The notes below the pieces were generated by a model that saw only the letters and a list, made by a program, of their open reading frames with translations, had not been told where the DNA came from and searched no databases. Below are positions 1 through 6,423 of a DNA stretch of 14,404 nucleotides, in pieces. The DNA is from Ignavibacteriales bacterium. Its GTDB lineage: Bacteria > Bacteroidota > Ignavibacteria > Ignavibacteriales > Melioribacteraceae. The DNA lies in assembly GCA_007280825.1 (NCBI GenBank), contig QYQI01000030.1, positions 1-14,404 of the forward strand. Reading direction: 5' to 3'. A program made the position numbers and the translations under genes. Positions within the stretch are counted from its first letter, which is position 1, and each line of letters opens with the position of its first letter.

Positions 1-85
<85 letters not shown>

Positions 86-124
86 AGAGTTTGTAATTTT
101 TTTGAATCAACAAAGCTGAACTAT

Positions 125-141
125 CTAAAGAATTTCTTTAG
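125..141 (-). promoter_or_regulatory. dyad in the rRNA leader
   Basis: A 17-nt dyad (CTAAAGAA, central T, TTCTTTAG) lies between the boxA-like site and the 16S gene. Two 8-nt arms around a single base would fold as a 6-7 bp stem with a small loop. It could help shape the pre-rRNA leader or mark a processing site. There is no T-run after it, so it is unlikely to be a terminator. Confidence 0.4.
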
Positions 142-151
142 TCACTCACTC

Positions 152-163
152 TGTCAAAGAACT
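152..163 (-). promoter_or_regulatory. boxA-like antitermination site in the rRNA leader
   Basis: The minus-strand sequence AGTTCTTTGACA closely resembles the rRNA boxA consensus TGCTCTTTAACA. It sits about 67 nt upstream of the predicted 16S 5' end and about 15-20 nt after the predicted transcription start, the expected place for a leader boxA. In rRNA operons boxA recruits NusB/S10 for antitermination. The match and position are seen; the function is inferred from the known family of leader elements. Confidence 0.55.
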
Positions 164-180
164 TTATTTATTGCGGATTT

Positions 181-211
181 CAAATTTATGCTTTATTTCT
201 TTTTTTGTCAA
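181..211 (-). promoter_or_regulatory. rRNA operon promoter
   Basis: Minus strand: TTGACA (211-206), 17-nt spacer, TAAATT (188-183). The -10 continues as TAAATTTG (188-181), which also fits the Bacteroidota TAnnTTTG box, with TTG 20 nt upstream of it. The spacer is A-rich and the upstream DNA is very AT-rich, as in UP-element regions. Transcription would begin near base 176, giving a leader of about 90 nt before 16S. Confidence 0.65.
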
Positions 212-342
212 GTACTTCGGTAAAGAAAATTTAATAAATTCTTAAATTTACATGATGTTTACTGTTACTAAATAAAAGATTTTATTAGTTATTCTTGAAC
301 AATGTTAGGCAAATAAAATACGATTCAAATAAATCAATCATC

Positions 343-371
343 TTGACAAAAGTGTACTCATCCTCTATATT
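343..371 (+). promoter_or_regulatory. promoter for the DUF3098-like/eutN/dprA unit
   Basis: TTGACA at 343-348 and TATATT at 366-371 are separated by exactly 17 nt, close to the ideal sigma-70 layout. Read as TATATTTT, the -10 also fits seven of eight positions of TAnnTTTG. It points towards the gene at 455, leaving an untranslated leader of roughly 75-80 nt. Confidence 0.65.
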
Positions 372-454
372 TTATTCAGTTTATCTTTAATAATGATTAA
401 TTAAATAATGTTCTTATATTTACAAATAATAAATTTTTACAGATCGGAGTTCAC

Positions 455-736
455 GTGTCAAAAGAAAAAAAGAATTTAAGAGAAGTTAGAAAACCTGTAC
501 AGTCACCATTTAGGGACTATTGGGATAAAAGTAATTATATTTTAATTGCTTCAGGGTTAGGTGTTTTAACTTTAGGATATATATTTATGGCTCAGGGGAA
601 CTGGGATAGTTTTTTTTCACTGACTATTTCGCCTGTTACACTTTTAATTGCTTACATTATTATTATTCCATTAGCAATCTTATTGAAATCTTCGGTTTTT
701 ATTAAGAAAAAGACAAATGTTTCTAGCAAAGATTAA
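455..736 (+). CDS. DUF3098-like small two-TM membrane protein
   Basis: A 93-residue protein of unknown function. A basic N-terminus is followed by two predicted membrane helices (about 27-46 and 57-77) joined by a short loop, then a Lys-rich tail. The pattern KSNYILIASGLGVLTLGYIF before the first helix resembles DUF3098 proteins of Bacteroidota and relatives, which have the same size and two-helix layout; this assignment is by pattern only. The start is GTG, chosen because GGAG (446-449) lies 5 nt upstream. Its last 20 bp overlap the EutN/CcmL gene in another frame, so the two are probably co-translated. It is first in a unit with eutN and dprA. Confidence 0.75.
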   Translation: MSKEKKNLREVRKPVQSPFRDYWDKSNYILIASGLGVLTLGYIFMAQGNWDSFFSLTISPVTLLIAYIIIIPLAILLKSSVFIKKKTNVSSKD

Positions 737-992
737 AGGTAATATAGTATCCACCCCAAAAAATAAATTTTTAATTGGGCATAAGTTATTAATAGTTCAC
801 CCGATTGATTATAATGGAAATTTAGTAGGCCAAAAAGATTTTATAGCTTTAGATCAAATCGATGCTGGAATTGGGGATTCTGTACTAGTTGTTCAAGAGG
901 GTGATGCTGTTGAACAAATATTGGGACACACTAACGCCCCTGTTAACACTATGGTAATTGCAATTGTAGACGACATTGAAATCAACGAATAA
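717..992 (+). CDS. EutN/CcmL family microcompartment vertex protein (BMC-P)
   Basis: A 91-residue single-domain protein of the EutN/CcmL family, whose pentamers cap the vertices of bacterial microcompartment shells. The N-terminal MFLAKIKGNIVST, then GHKLLIVHPID (21-31), the ALDQIDAGIGDSVLVV stretch (44-59) and the C-terminal MVIAIVD (79-85) follow the family pattern through the full domain, and length is typical. The ATG at 717 lies inside the preceding gene (20-bp overlap) with only a weak AAGAAA-type ribosome site, suggesting coupling. No BMC-H/T shell gene lies nearby. A class II aldolase, a typical cargo enzyme of some sugar-degrading microcompartments, lies ~4 kb away on the other strand. 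Family assignment is secure; whether it builds a shell here is unknown. Confidence 0.93.
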   Translation: MFLAKIKGNIVSTPKNKFLIGHKLLIVHPIDYNGNLVGQKDFIALDQIDAGIGDSVLVVQEGDAVEQILGHTNAPVNTMVIAIVDDIEINE

Positions 993-1010
993 TAATTTTC
1001 AGACTATAAC

Positions 1011-2132
1011 TTGTCTCAAACTAACTTAGAAAATTTAGTTTATCTTCGTTTATTACTCAACATTGGGGGGATAGGTCCACTAAAAATATTTTCTCTTCTT
1101 TCCAAATTCAATTCTTTAGATAGAATTCTACATGCGGACTTTAATAGTTTATTGCTAGTTGAAGGTATTAGTAAAACGTTAGCAACAAAAATTAAATTTT
1201 CTTCAGATAGGTATAATGAAATTAAATCTAATTTAATTTCCGAATTAGAGAAATTGAATTTTCTAGGTGGGCGATTAATTACTTTTTGGGATGATGATTA
1301 TCCTGAACTTCTTAAAAAAATTTATTTTCCCCCTTTAATAATATATACGCTTGGCAATTTCATAGAACAGGATAAATATTCTCTTGCAATTGTTGGTACA
1401 AGACAACCTTCTCCATACGGTAAGATTGTAACTGAAAAATTCTCATCTGAATTAAGCGAAAAGAAAATAACTGTCGTAAGTGGTCTCGCTCGCGGTATTG
1501 ATTCCATAGCGCATGAATCAGCTTTGAAATCCAACGGTAGAACTATTGCAGTAATTGGATCTGGTCTTGATGTAATTTATCCACCGGAAAACAAAAAACT
1601 TTTTTCTCAGATTAGAGAGAATGGAGTAATAATTTCAGAGTTTGAATTAGGGACAAAGCCTGATGCACAAAATTTTCCTAGAAGAAACAGAATTATTTCC
1701 GGCGTTTCATTAGGTACATTAATAATTGAAACTAAATTTAACGGCGGAGCTATGCAAACTGCCGCTTACGCACTTGACCAGAATAGGGAAATATTTGCAG
1801 TGCCCGGTAACTTGAATATCCAACAAAGCGAAGGACCAAATGCATTAATTCAAAGAGGTGAAGCTAAATTGGTAACTTGTGTTGAAGATATTTTACTTGA
1901 ACTTAATTTAAAGTTGAAGCCTGAAGTTGGAATAAATATTCCGAGACCTAGTGTTGAACTAACCTTATTCGAAGAGAAAGTTTTTAATGTTTTGACAAAT
2001 GAATCAAAACAAATTGATGAGATCGCCGCATTAACATCAATGGCTACATCTGATTGTCTAGTATACTTATTAACATTGGAATTCAAAGGATTAGTAAAAC
2101 AATTGCCGGGAAAAATGTTTATTCGCTATTAA
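1011..2132 (+). CDS. dprA: DNA-processing protein DprA (Smf)
   Basis: DprA binds incoming single-stranded DNA and loads RecA during natural transformation. Order: N-terminal helix-hairpin-helix-like region (about 8-65, with NIGGIGPLKI), a Rossmann-type DprA/Smf domain (about 95-298) with AIVGTRQPSPYG (126-137), VVSGLARGIDSIAH (155-168), VIGSGLDVIYP (181-191), FPRRNRIISG (222-231) and ETKFNGGAMQTA (240-251), then a winged-helix C-terminal domain (about 315-373). Length (373) is normal. TTG at 1011 is the only sensible start: the frame is closed by a stop at 993-995 and no ATG follows before the conserved region. No clear ribosome site precedes it, so expression may be low or depend on the eutN gene ending 18 nt upstream. 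Its stop overlaps the rarA stop. Confidence 0.96.
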   Translation: MSQTNLENLVYLRLLLNIGGIGPLKIFSLLSKFNSLDRILHADFNSLLLVEGISKTLATKIKFSSDRYNEIKSNLISELEKLNFLGGRLITFWDDDYPELLKKIYFPPLIIYTLGNFIEQDKYSLAIVGTRQPSPYGKIVTEKFSSELSEKKITVVSGLARGIDSIAHESALKSNGRTIAVIGSGLDVIYPPENKKLFSQIRENGVIISEFELGTKPDAQNFPRRNRIISGVSLGTLIIETKFNGGAMQTAAYALDQNREIFAVPGNLNIQQSEGPNALIQRGEAKLVTCVEDILLELNLKLKPEVGINIPRPSVELTLFEEKVFNVLTNESKQIDEIAALTSMATSDCLVYLLTLEFKGLVKQLPGKMFIRY

Positions 2133-3424
2133 TATTTCTTCTTGCCTTTCCACAAATTCGTTAATCTTTCTTTTATTGTCTTTTCATTACCATTTTCTGA
2201 CGGTATATAATATTGTTTGTTCTTCAATTCTTCGGGTAAATAATTTTCCTGTATAAAATTATTTTCGAATGAGTGCGGGTATTTGTACTCCTTACCATAA
2301 CCTAATTCTTTCATCAATTTTGTCGGTGCGTTACGTAAATGAATGGGGACTTGATACTGAGGTAAATTTTTTGCGGCTGTAAGTGCGTTATCTATTGCAA
2401 AATATGATGCATTACTTTTGGGTGAAGAAGCGAGATACGTTGCACATTGTGAAAGAATAATTCTCCCCTCAGGCATTCCAATTTTATCAACCGCACTAAA
2501 GGTAGCTTCCGCAATCAGCAAAGCATTTGGTGAAGCATTACCAATATCTTCCGATGCAAGAACTACCATCCGTCTTGCAATAAACAGTGGATCTTCTCCT
2601 CCTTCCAGCATTCTTGCCATCCAATAAACTGCTGCATCGGGATCCGAGCCGCGTAAACTTTTTATGAATGCAGAGATAATATTGTAGTGCTCTTCACCGG
2701 CTTTATCATATAATATATTTTTCCGCTGAATAATATTCTCAATAACTTCCTTGCTAATAATAATTTCTTCTTTCTCATATTCCTGAATGCATGAAGCTTC
2801 CAGAATATTTAATAATATACGCGCATCTCCGCCGGAAACATAAAAAAGAAAATCGCTATCAATTGATTTGATACTAAGTTTTTTAATAAACTCATCTTTT
2901 GTTAACGCAAGATTTAAAATATTCTGAAGATTAATTTTTGATAATTCCTCCAGTACAAAAATTCTCACCCGTGATCTTAACGCCGGTATTACTTCAAATG
3001 ACGGATTCTCTGTAGTTGCACCAATCAAAATTATCTCACCATTCTCTACAGAAGAAAGCAGCGCATCCTGTTGAGCTTTATTGAAACGATGAATTTCATC
3101 AATGAACAAAATTGTTTTTTTGAAATGTTCTAAATTCTTTTTTGCAAGTTCAATTATCTGACGAATTTCTTTCACACCTGATGAAACAGCATTTATTTGA
3201 TGGAACTCAGATTGTGTTGATTCAGAAATAATTTTAGCTAAAGTTGTTTTGCCCGTTCCAGGCGGACCCCATAAAATAATTGAGCTCATTGTATCGGACT
3301 CGATCATTGTACGGAGAGGTTTTCCCGCTCCGACTAATTTTTCCTGACCTTGAAAATCATTTAAAATTTTAGGACGGCATCTATCAGCAAGTGGCGTTTG
3401 CGGAATATTTATTTTGTTTTTCAA
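2129..3424 (-). CDS. rarA: replication-associated recombination protein A (RarA/MgsA), AAA+ ATPase
   Basis: RarA is a tetrameric AAA+ ATPase, related to clamp loaders, that acts at stalled replication forks. Seen here: PLADRCRPKILNDFQGQE near the N-terminus (11-28), Walker A GPPGTGKT (53-60), Walker B LFIDE (106-110) followed by IHRFNKAQQD, sensor 1 GATTEN (135-140) and SRVRIF (151-156) with the arginine-finger region, then the C-terminal tetramerisation part with GGEDPLFIARRMVVLASEDIG. The 431-residue length is typical. The start is TTG at 3424, since it preserves the conserved N-terminus and no ATG fits. It is last in the minus-strand run, 3 bp after the FtsB-like gene, and its stop overlaps that of dprA (shared TTAA). 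Confidence 0.97.
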   Translation of the reverse strand: MKNKINIPQTPLADRCRPKILNDFQGQEKLVGAGKPLRTMIESDTMSSIILWGPPGTGKTTLAKIISESTQSEFHQINAVSSGVKEIRQIIELAKKNLEHFKKTILFIDEIHRFNKAQQDALLSSVENGEIILIGATTENPSFEVIPALRSRVRIFVLEELSKINLQNILNLALTKDEFIKKLSIKSIDSDFLFYVSGGDARILLNILEASCIQEYEKEEIIISKEVIENIIQRKNILYDKAGEEHYNIISAFIKSLRGSDPDAAVYWMARMLEGGEDPLFIARRMVVLASEDIGNASPNALLIAEATFSAVDKIGMPEGRIILSQCATYLASSPKSNASYFAIDNALTAAKNLPQYQVPIHLRNAPTKLMKELGYGKEYKYPHSFENNFIQENYLPEELKNKQYYIPSENGNEKTIKERLTNLWKGKKKY

Positions 3425-3427
3425 TTC

Positions 3428-3718
3428 TTATTTCTCTTCGATCTTAAAAATCTTTTCATTCTTTTTCATCATATGAAATTTTTCGCGGGCTACTTTCTCA
3501 ATTTTCTCTTTGCTTGTTTTCAAGGAATCAATTTCTCGTTCAAGTACTTTTACTTGCTCAACAGCTTTTCTTAATTCTTGATCAAGATGCTTCAACTCGC
3601 TTTTAGTCTTCAAGTATTTCAGAATACCGTTTTCATTAAAAAATAAAAAAGCCATGGAACCAAGCAAGATCAAAATTATAATGAGCTTTTTGAGCAGTTT
3701 ATTATTAAGCGATATCAT
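3428..3718 (-). CDS. FtsB/DivIC-like septum formation initiator
   Basis: A 96-residue bitopic division protein of the FtsB/DivIC family: short cytoplasmic N-terminus, one membrane helix (about 10-27), a coiled coil (about 35-75) and the conserved end EKIEKVAREKFHMMKKNEKIFKI (71-93, the family's VAREK signature). FtsB with FtsL and FtsQ links early and late divisome assembly and wall synthesis. Start and stop touch the gene upstream as TAATG (ddl stop 3720-3718, ATG 3718-3716), so translation is probably coupled; no good ribosome site is seen. The adjacent ddl fits a role in wall and division. FtsB and DivIC cannot be separated from sequence alone. Confidence 0.88.
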   Translation of the reverse strand: MISLNNKLLKKLIIILILLGSMAFLFFNENGILKYLKTKSELKHLDQELRKAVEQVKVLEREIDSLKTSKEKIEKVAREKFHMMKKNEKIFKIEEK

Positions 3719-4743
3719 TAAAGCGAATTCTTGATTATTCTATCAATCAATTGTTCGAATGTTATACCGGCTGCTTTTGCCATTTTGGGGACAAGTGATG
3801 TACTTGTCATTCCGGGTAAAGTATTTACTTCCAAGCAATAAGATTTAAAATCATTTGTCATTCTAAAATCAATCCGTGCATAGCTTTCACATCCAACTGA
3901 ATTAAATGCGAGAAGTGCTTGGTGTTGAAGATGTTCGGAAATTTTTTGGGGGATTTCAGCAGGGACGATATAATCTGTTCGACCGCTTGTATATTTATTT
4001 TCATAATCATAAAAACCGCTTTTAGGTTTGATCTCTAAAACTGGCAAAGCTTGCTGATCAATTATGGCAACAGTCAATTCGTGTCCGGCAATATATTCTT
4101 CAACTAAAGCTTTGTCTGAATATTGGTGTGCAATCATTAATGCTTGATGAACTTCAATATCACCCCGGCAAATTGTTAGACCAATTGTAGATCCTTCATC
4201 ATTAGGTTTTATAACACAAGGGTAACCAAAGAATTTTTTGATTTTAGAACGAATCAAATCCAGATCGTTTTCATTTTTATTAACGACAAACCATCGAGGA
4301 GTATTCACATCAAAATGCTGAAACATAATTTTCGTCATGCATTTATCCATTGCAATAGCGCTTGCCAAAACTTTTGAGCCGGTATATTTTATATCACGAA
4401 GTTCCAGCAGAGATTGAATTTTCCCATCTTCTCCCCATTTTCCGTGAAGTGCAAGAAATGCAATATCAACATCATTAAACATTGTTGAGTTGATTGCTTC
4501 AACAATATTTCTATTGGATCTGTCTGTGTAATCTTTCTCAGCAAAAAAATTTTCTTCTTCTTTAGGTTGATTTAATCCGAAAGCCGGATCAATTACTTTT
4601 ACTTTGTACCCAAGATCATATAATGCTTGTAATACTGATCTGCCTGTATTTTTTGAAACCTCCCGTTCGGGAGAAGTTCCTCCAACAAGAAGTGCAACAT
4701 TAATTTTACTGTTTGGCATTTTTATCTCTGAATTTTCCAACAT
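3718..4743 (-). CDS. ddl: D-alanine--D-alanine ligase
   Basis: Cytosolic ATP-grasp enzyme joining two D-alanines for the peptidoglycan precursor. Visible: N-terminal VALLVGGTSPEREVSKNTG (16-34), LALHGKWGEDG (98-107), YTGSKVLASAIAMDK (120-134), ATP-grasp CVIKPNDEGSTIGL (176-189), VEEYIAGHELTVAI (214-227), the loop YTSGRTDYIVPAEIP (251-265), and the metal/D-Ala-binding end CLEVNTLPGMTSTSLVPKMA (303-322). All expected blocks are intact. The start may be ATG at 4743 (341 aa) or, more in line with family N-termini and with an upstream GAGA, ATG at 4719 (333 aa). The gene begins 10 bp after the aldolase stop and overlaps the FtsB-like start by one base. Confidence 0.96.
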   Translation of the reverse strand: MLENSEIKMPNSKINVALLVGGTSPEREVSKNTGRSVLQALYDLGYKVKVIDPAFGLNQPKEEENFFAEKDYTDRSNRNIVEAINSTMFNDVDIAFLALHGKWGEDGKIQSLLELRDIKYTGSKVLASAIAMDKCMTKIMFQHFDVNTPRWFVVNKNENDLDLIRSKIKKFFGYPCVIKPNDEGSTIGLTICRGDIEVHQALMIAHQYSDKALVEEYIAGHELTVAIIDQQALPVLEIKPKSGFYDYENKYTSGRTDYIVPAEIPQKISEHLQHQALLAFNSVGCESYARIDFRMTNDFKSYCLEVNTLPGMTSTSLVPKMAKAAGITFEQLIDRIIKNSL

Positions 4744-4753
4744 AAAAAATTAC

Positions 4754-5413
4754 TTAAAGAAATTTCATCTTGTCATCAACTTTAACTCCGTAAATTTCTT
4801 CGGAGATCATGTAAAGTTTTTTCAGTTGATCAACTGAAAGTTTATTTGCCCCGCCAAGTATTTCTGCTACCGTCATAATTTTAGCAAAATGCTCAAGCTT
4901 CTCTACTTTGAAATAAGCATCCTTAATCGACTTGCCAAAAGCTAAGACACCATGATTTTGCAATAGCAGGACCCAAACGTATCCTACATAAGGTAAAATT
5001 GATTCTTCAACCTCTTCGGTTGATATCGTTGAATATTTACAAAGAGGAATTTTTCCGAGAGAAAGAATAGATTCAGGAAAAATTGGCTGGCTTAATTCTT
5101 TATCTACAACAGAAAATGCAGAAGCATGAATTGGATGACTATGGACAACTGCGTTAACGTCTTCTCTGTTTTGATATGCTAGAAGATGCATTTTCACTTC
5201 AGCTGAAACTAAACCTTCTCCGCTTAATACTTTCCCCTCATAATCAATTTCAAGAAGATCTTTTTCTTCTAATTCTCCCTTGCATTTACCGGAAGGAGTA
5301 ATTAATAATTTCTTGTCGTCAATTCGTGCCGACAGATTTCCATCGTATGCGGCTACAAAACTGTTAGCATAAGTTTTATGACATGCTTGAATTAATTCTT
5401 TTCGTAAAGGCAT
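4754..5413 (-). CDS. class II aldolase/adducin family protein (L-fuculose-phosphate-aldolase-like)
   Basis: Zinc-dependent aldolase of the FucA/AraD fold, 219 residues like E. coli FucA. The active-site set is complete: DGNLSAR (24-30), TPSGKCKGE (39-47) for phosphate binding, catalytic Glu72 in SAEVKMH (70-76), zinc ligands His91 and His93 in HSHPIHA (91-97) and His154 in QNHGVLAFG (152-160); in FucA these are Glu73, His92, His94 and His155. It is therefore probably an active aldolase on a phosphorylated ketose, but the substrate cannot be read off (fuculose-1-P, ribulose-5-P, methylthioribulose-1-P dehydratase relatives are alternatives). The ATG lies 22 bp inside the preceding oxidoreductase gene, with only a weak ribosome site, so the two are probably translated together. 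Similar aldolases are cargo in PVM-type microcompartments. Confidence 0.9.
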   Translation of the reverse strand: MPLRKELIQACHKTYANSFVAAYDGNLSARIDDKKLLITPSGKCKGELEEKDLLEIDYEGKVLSGEGLVSAEVKMHLLAYQNREDVNAVVHSHPIHASAFSVVDKELSQPIFPESILSLGKIPLCKYSTISTEEVEESILPYVGYVWVLLLQNHGVLAFGKSIKDAYFKVEKLEHFAKIMTVAEILGGANKLSVDQLKKLYMISEEIYGVKVDDKMKFL

Positions 5414-6414
5414 TGTTTTTCTATTTTTTCTATGATCAACATATTTTTTAAACCATCTTCGCCCGTAACTAACGGCGGTTCATTTTTCAAAAACGTTTTT
5501 TGAACAGAACGGATCATAAACAATAATTTATTTGTTCTCTTGCGAAACATTTTTTTACCTTCACCTTGAAGATCTATTATTAGTTTTGTTGCAAGATTTT
5601 TTTTGCCTAAAAAATTCTCAATAGCAAGCGAACCATTGTAACCCAAAATTTCTATTCTATTGTGTGCTTTCTTTGTGTTGTATGAAATATTGAAGTAACC
5701 GTACCCATTCTTTTCAAATTTTACAATTGCTGAAGCGAAATCTTCTACATCGCTTTTGTAAACAACATTATCCATATAAGCTTTAACATCAATAATATTA
5801 CCGCCGAAAAATCGTAATAGATCTATCATCTGTCCACCAAGATCACGCAGTACTCCACCGCCGCTTAGTTCTTTCTTAAATCTGAAATTATCAACGGGCG
5901 AAACATCAATGTTGTATGTTGCTGAAATAGAAACAATTTTGCCCAGCATTTGATTATTAATTAACTCTTTTGCCTTTTGAACAAGCGGGTGAAATCTGTG
6001 CAAATGATTTATCATGAAAATTACATTTTGTTCTTTACAAACTTTTATCATTTCTTCAATTTGAACTGAGTTCAAAGCAATCGGTCTTTCACATAAAATA
6101 TTCTTTCCTGCTCTTGCGGTTTTAAGTACTTGCCAATAATGATCGGAGTTTACACTTGAGATATAAACTACATCTATATCACTGGTTAGAAAAGTATCGA
6201 AATCATCAAATGAGTTATGAGCACCAAACTTTAATGCAAAATTCTTAGCTCTCTTCAAATCATGGCTATAAATAGAAACAAGTTTACTTCTTTGTGCTAG
6301 AAGCAATGCCGGCAGAAAAGAGTTTTCAGCAAAATTTCCGCAGCCGGCTACACCCCATTTTAGTTTACGCGGCATTGCGGAAGAAAATTTTAAACGTGTT
6401 GATGATCTTATCAT
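5392..6414 (-). CDS. Gfo/Idh/MocA family oxidoreductase with altered catalytic residues
   Basis: NAD(P)-dependent oxidoreductase fold, commonly acting on sugars or inositols. The N-terminal Rossmann domain starts at KWGVAGCGNFAENSFLPAL (19-37), runs through VYISSVNSDHYWQVLKTARAGKNILCERPIAL (83-114) and is followed by the C-terminal alpha/beta domain with SGGGVLRDLGGQMIDLLR (184-201). The usual catalytic Lys of the EKP motif is Arg110 (ERP; codon AGA), and the usual His of the D-x-G-x-H-x-x-D motif is Gln195 (codon CAG). The fold is certain, but normal dehydrogenase chemistry is doubtful. The ATG at 6414 gives 340 aa; ATG at 6375 (residue 14) would fit family N-termini better but lacks a ribosome site. 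It starts 9 bp after metF and overlaps the aldolase by 22 bp. Confidence 0.9.
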   Translation of the reverse strand: MIRSSTRLKFSSAMPRKLKWGVAGCGNFAENSFLPALLLAQRSKLVSIYSHDLKRAKNFALKFGAHNSFDDFDTFLTSDIDVVYISSVNSDHYWQVLKTARAGKNILCERPIALNSVQIEEMIKVCKEQNVIFMINHLHRFHPLVQKAKELINNQMLGKIVSISATYNIDVSPVDNFRFKKELSGGGVLRDLGGQMIDLLRFFGGNIIDVKAYMDNVVYKSDVEDFASAIVKFEKNGYGYFNISYNTKKAHNRIEILGYNGSLAIENFLGKKNLATKLIIDLQGEGKKMFRKRTNKLLFMIRSVQKTFLKNEPPLVTGEDGLKNMLIIEKIEKQCLYEKN

Positions 6415-6423
6415 TTTATTAAC

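Larger units (their letters stand above)
86..454. other. divergent gene-free region between 16S and the DUF3098-like gene
   Basis: This 369-bp stretch has no credible gene. Its left part is the minus-strand rRNA leader and promoter (to base 211); its right part holds a plus-strand promoter (343-371) and an ~80-nt untranslated region for the gene at 455. The middle (about 212-342) is very AT-rich with no strong dyad, tRNA or repeat visible. Confidence 0.7.

Noticed and set aside
152..157. Second rRNA promoter using TTGACA inside the leader
   Set aside because: The six bases 17 nt further on read AATTCT, a poor -10, and the surrounding match to boxA explains the sequence better.
1322..1534. 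Minus-strand reading frame inside dprA (also one at 1850-2086)
   Set aside because: Antisense shadows of a well-supported dprA gene, with no recognisable domain or ribosome site.
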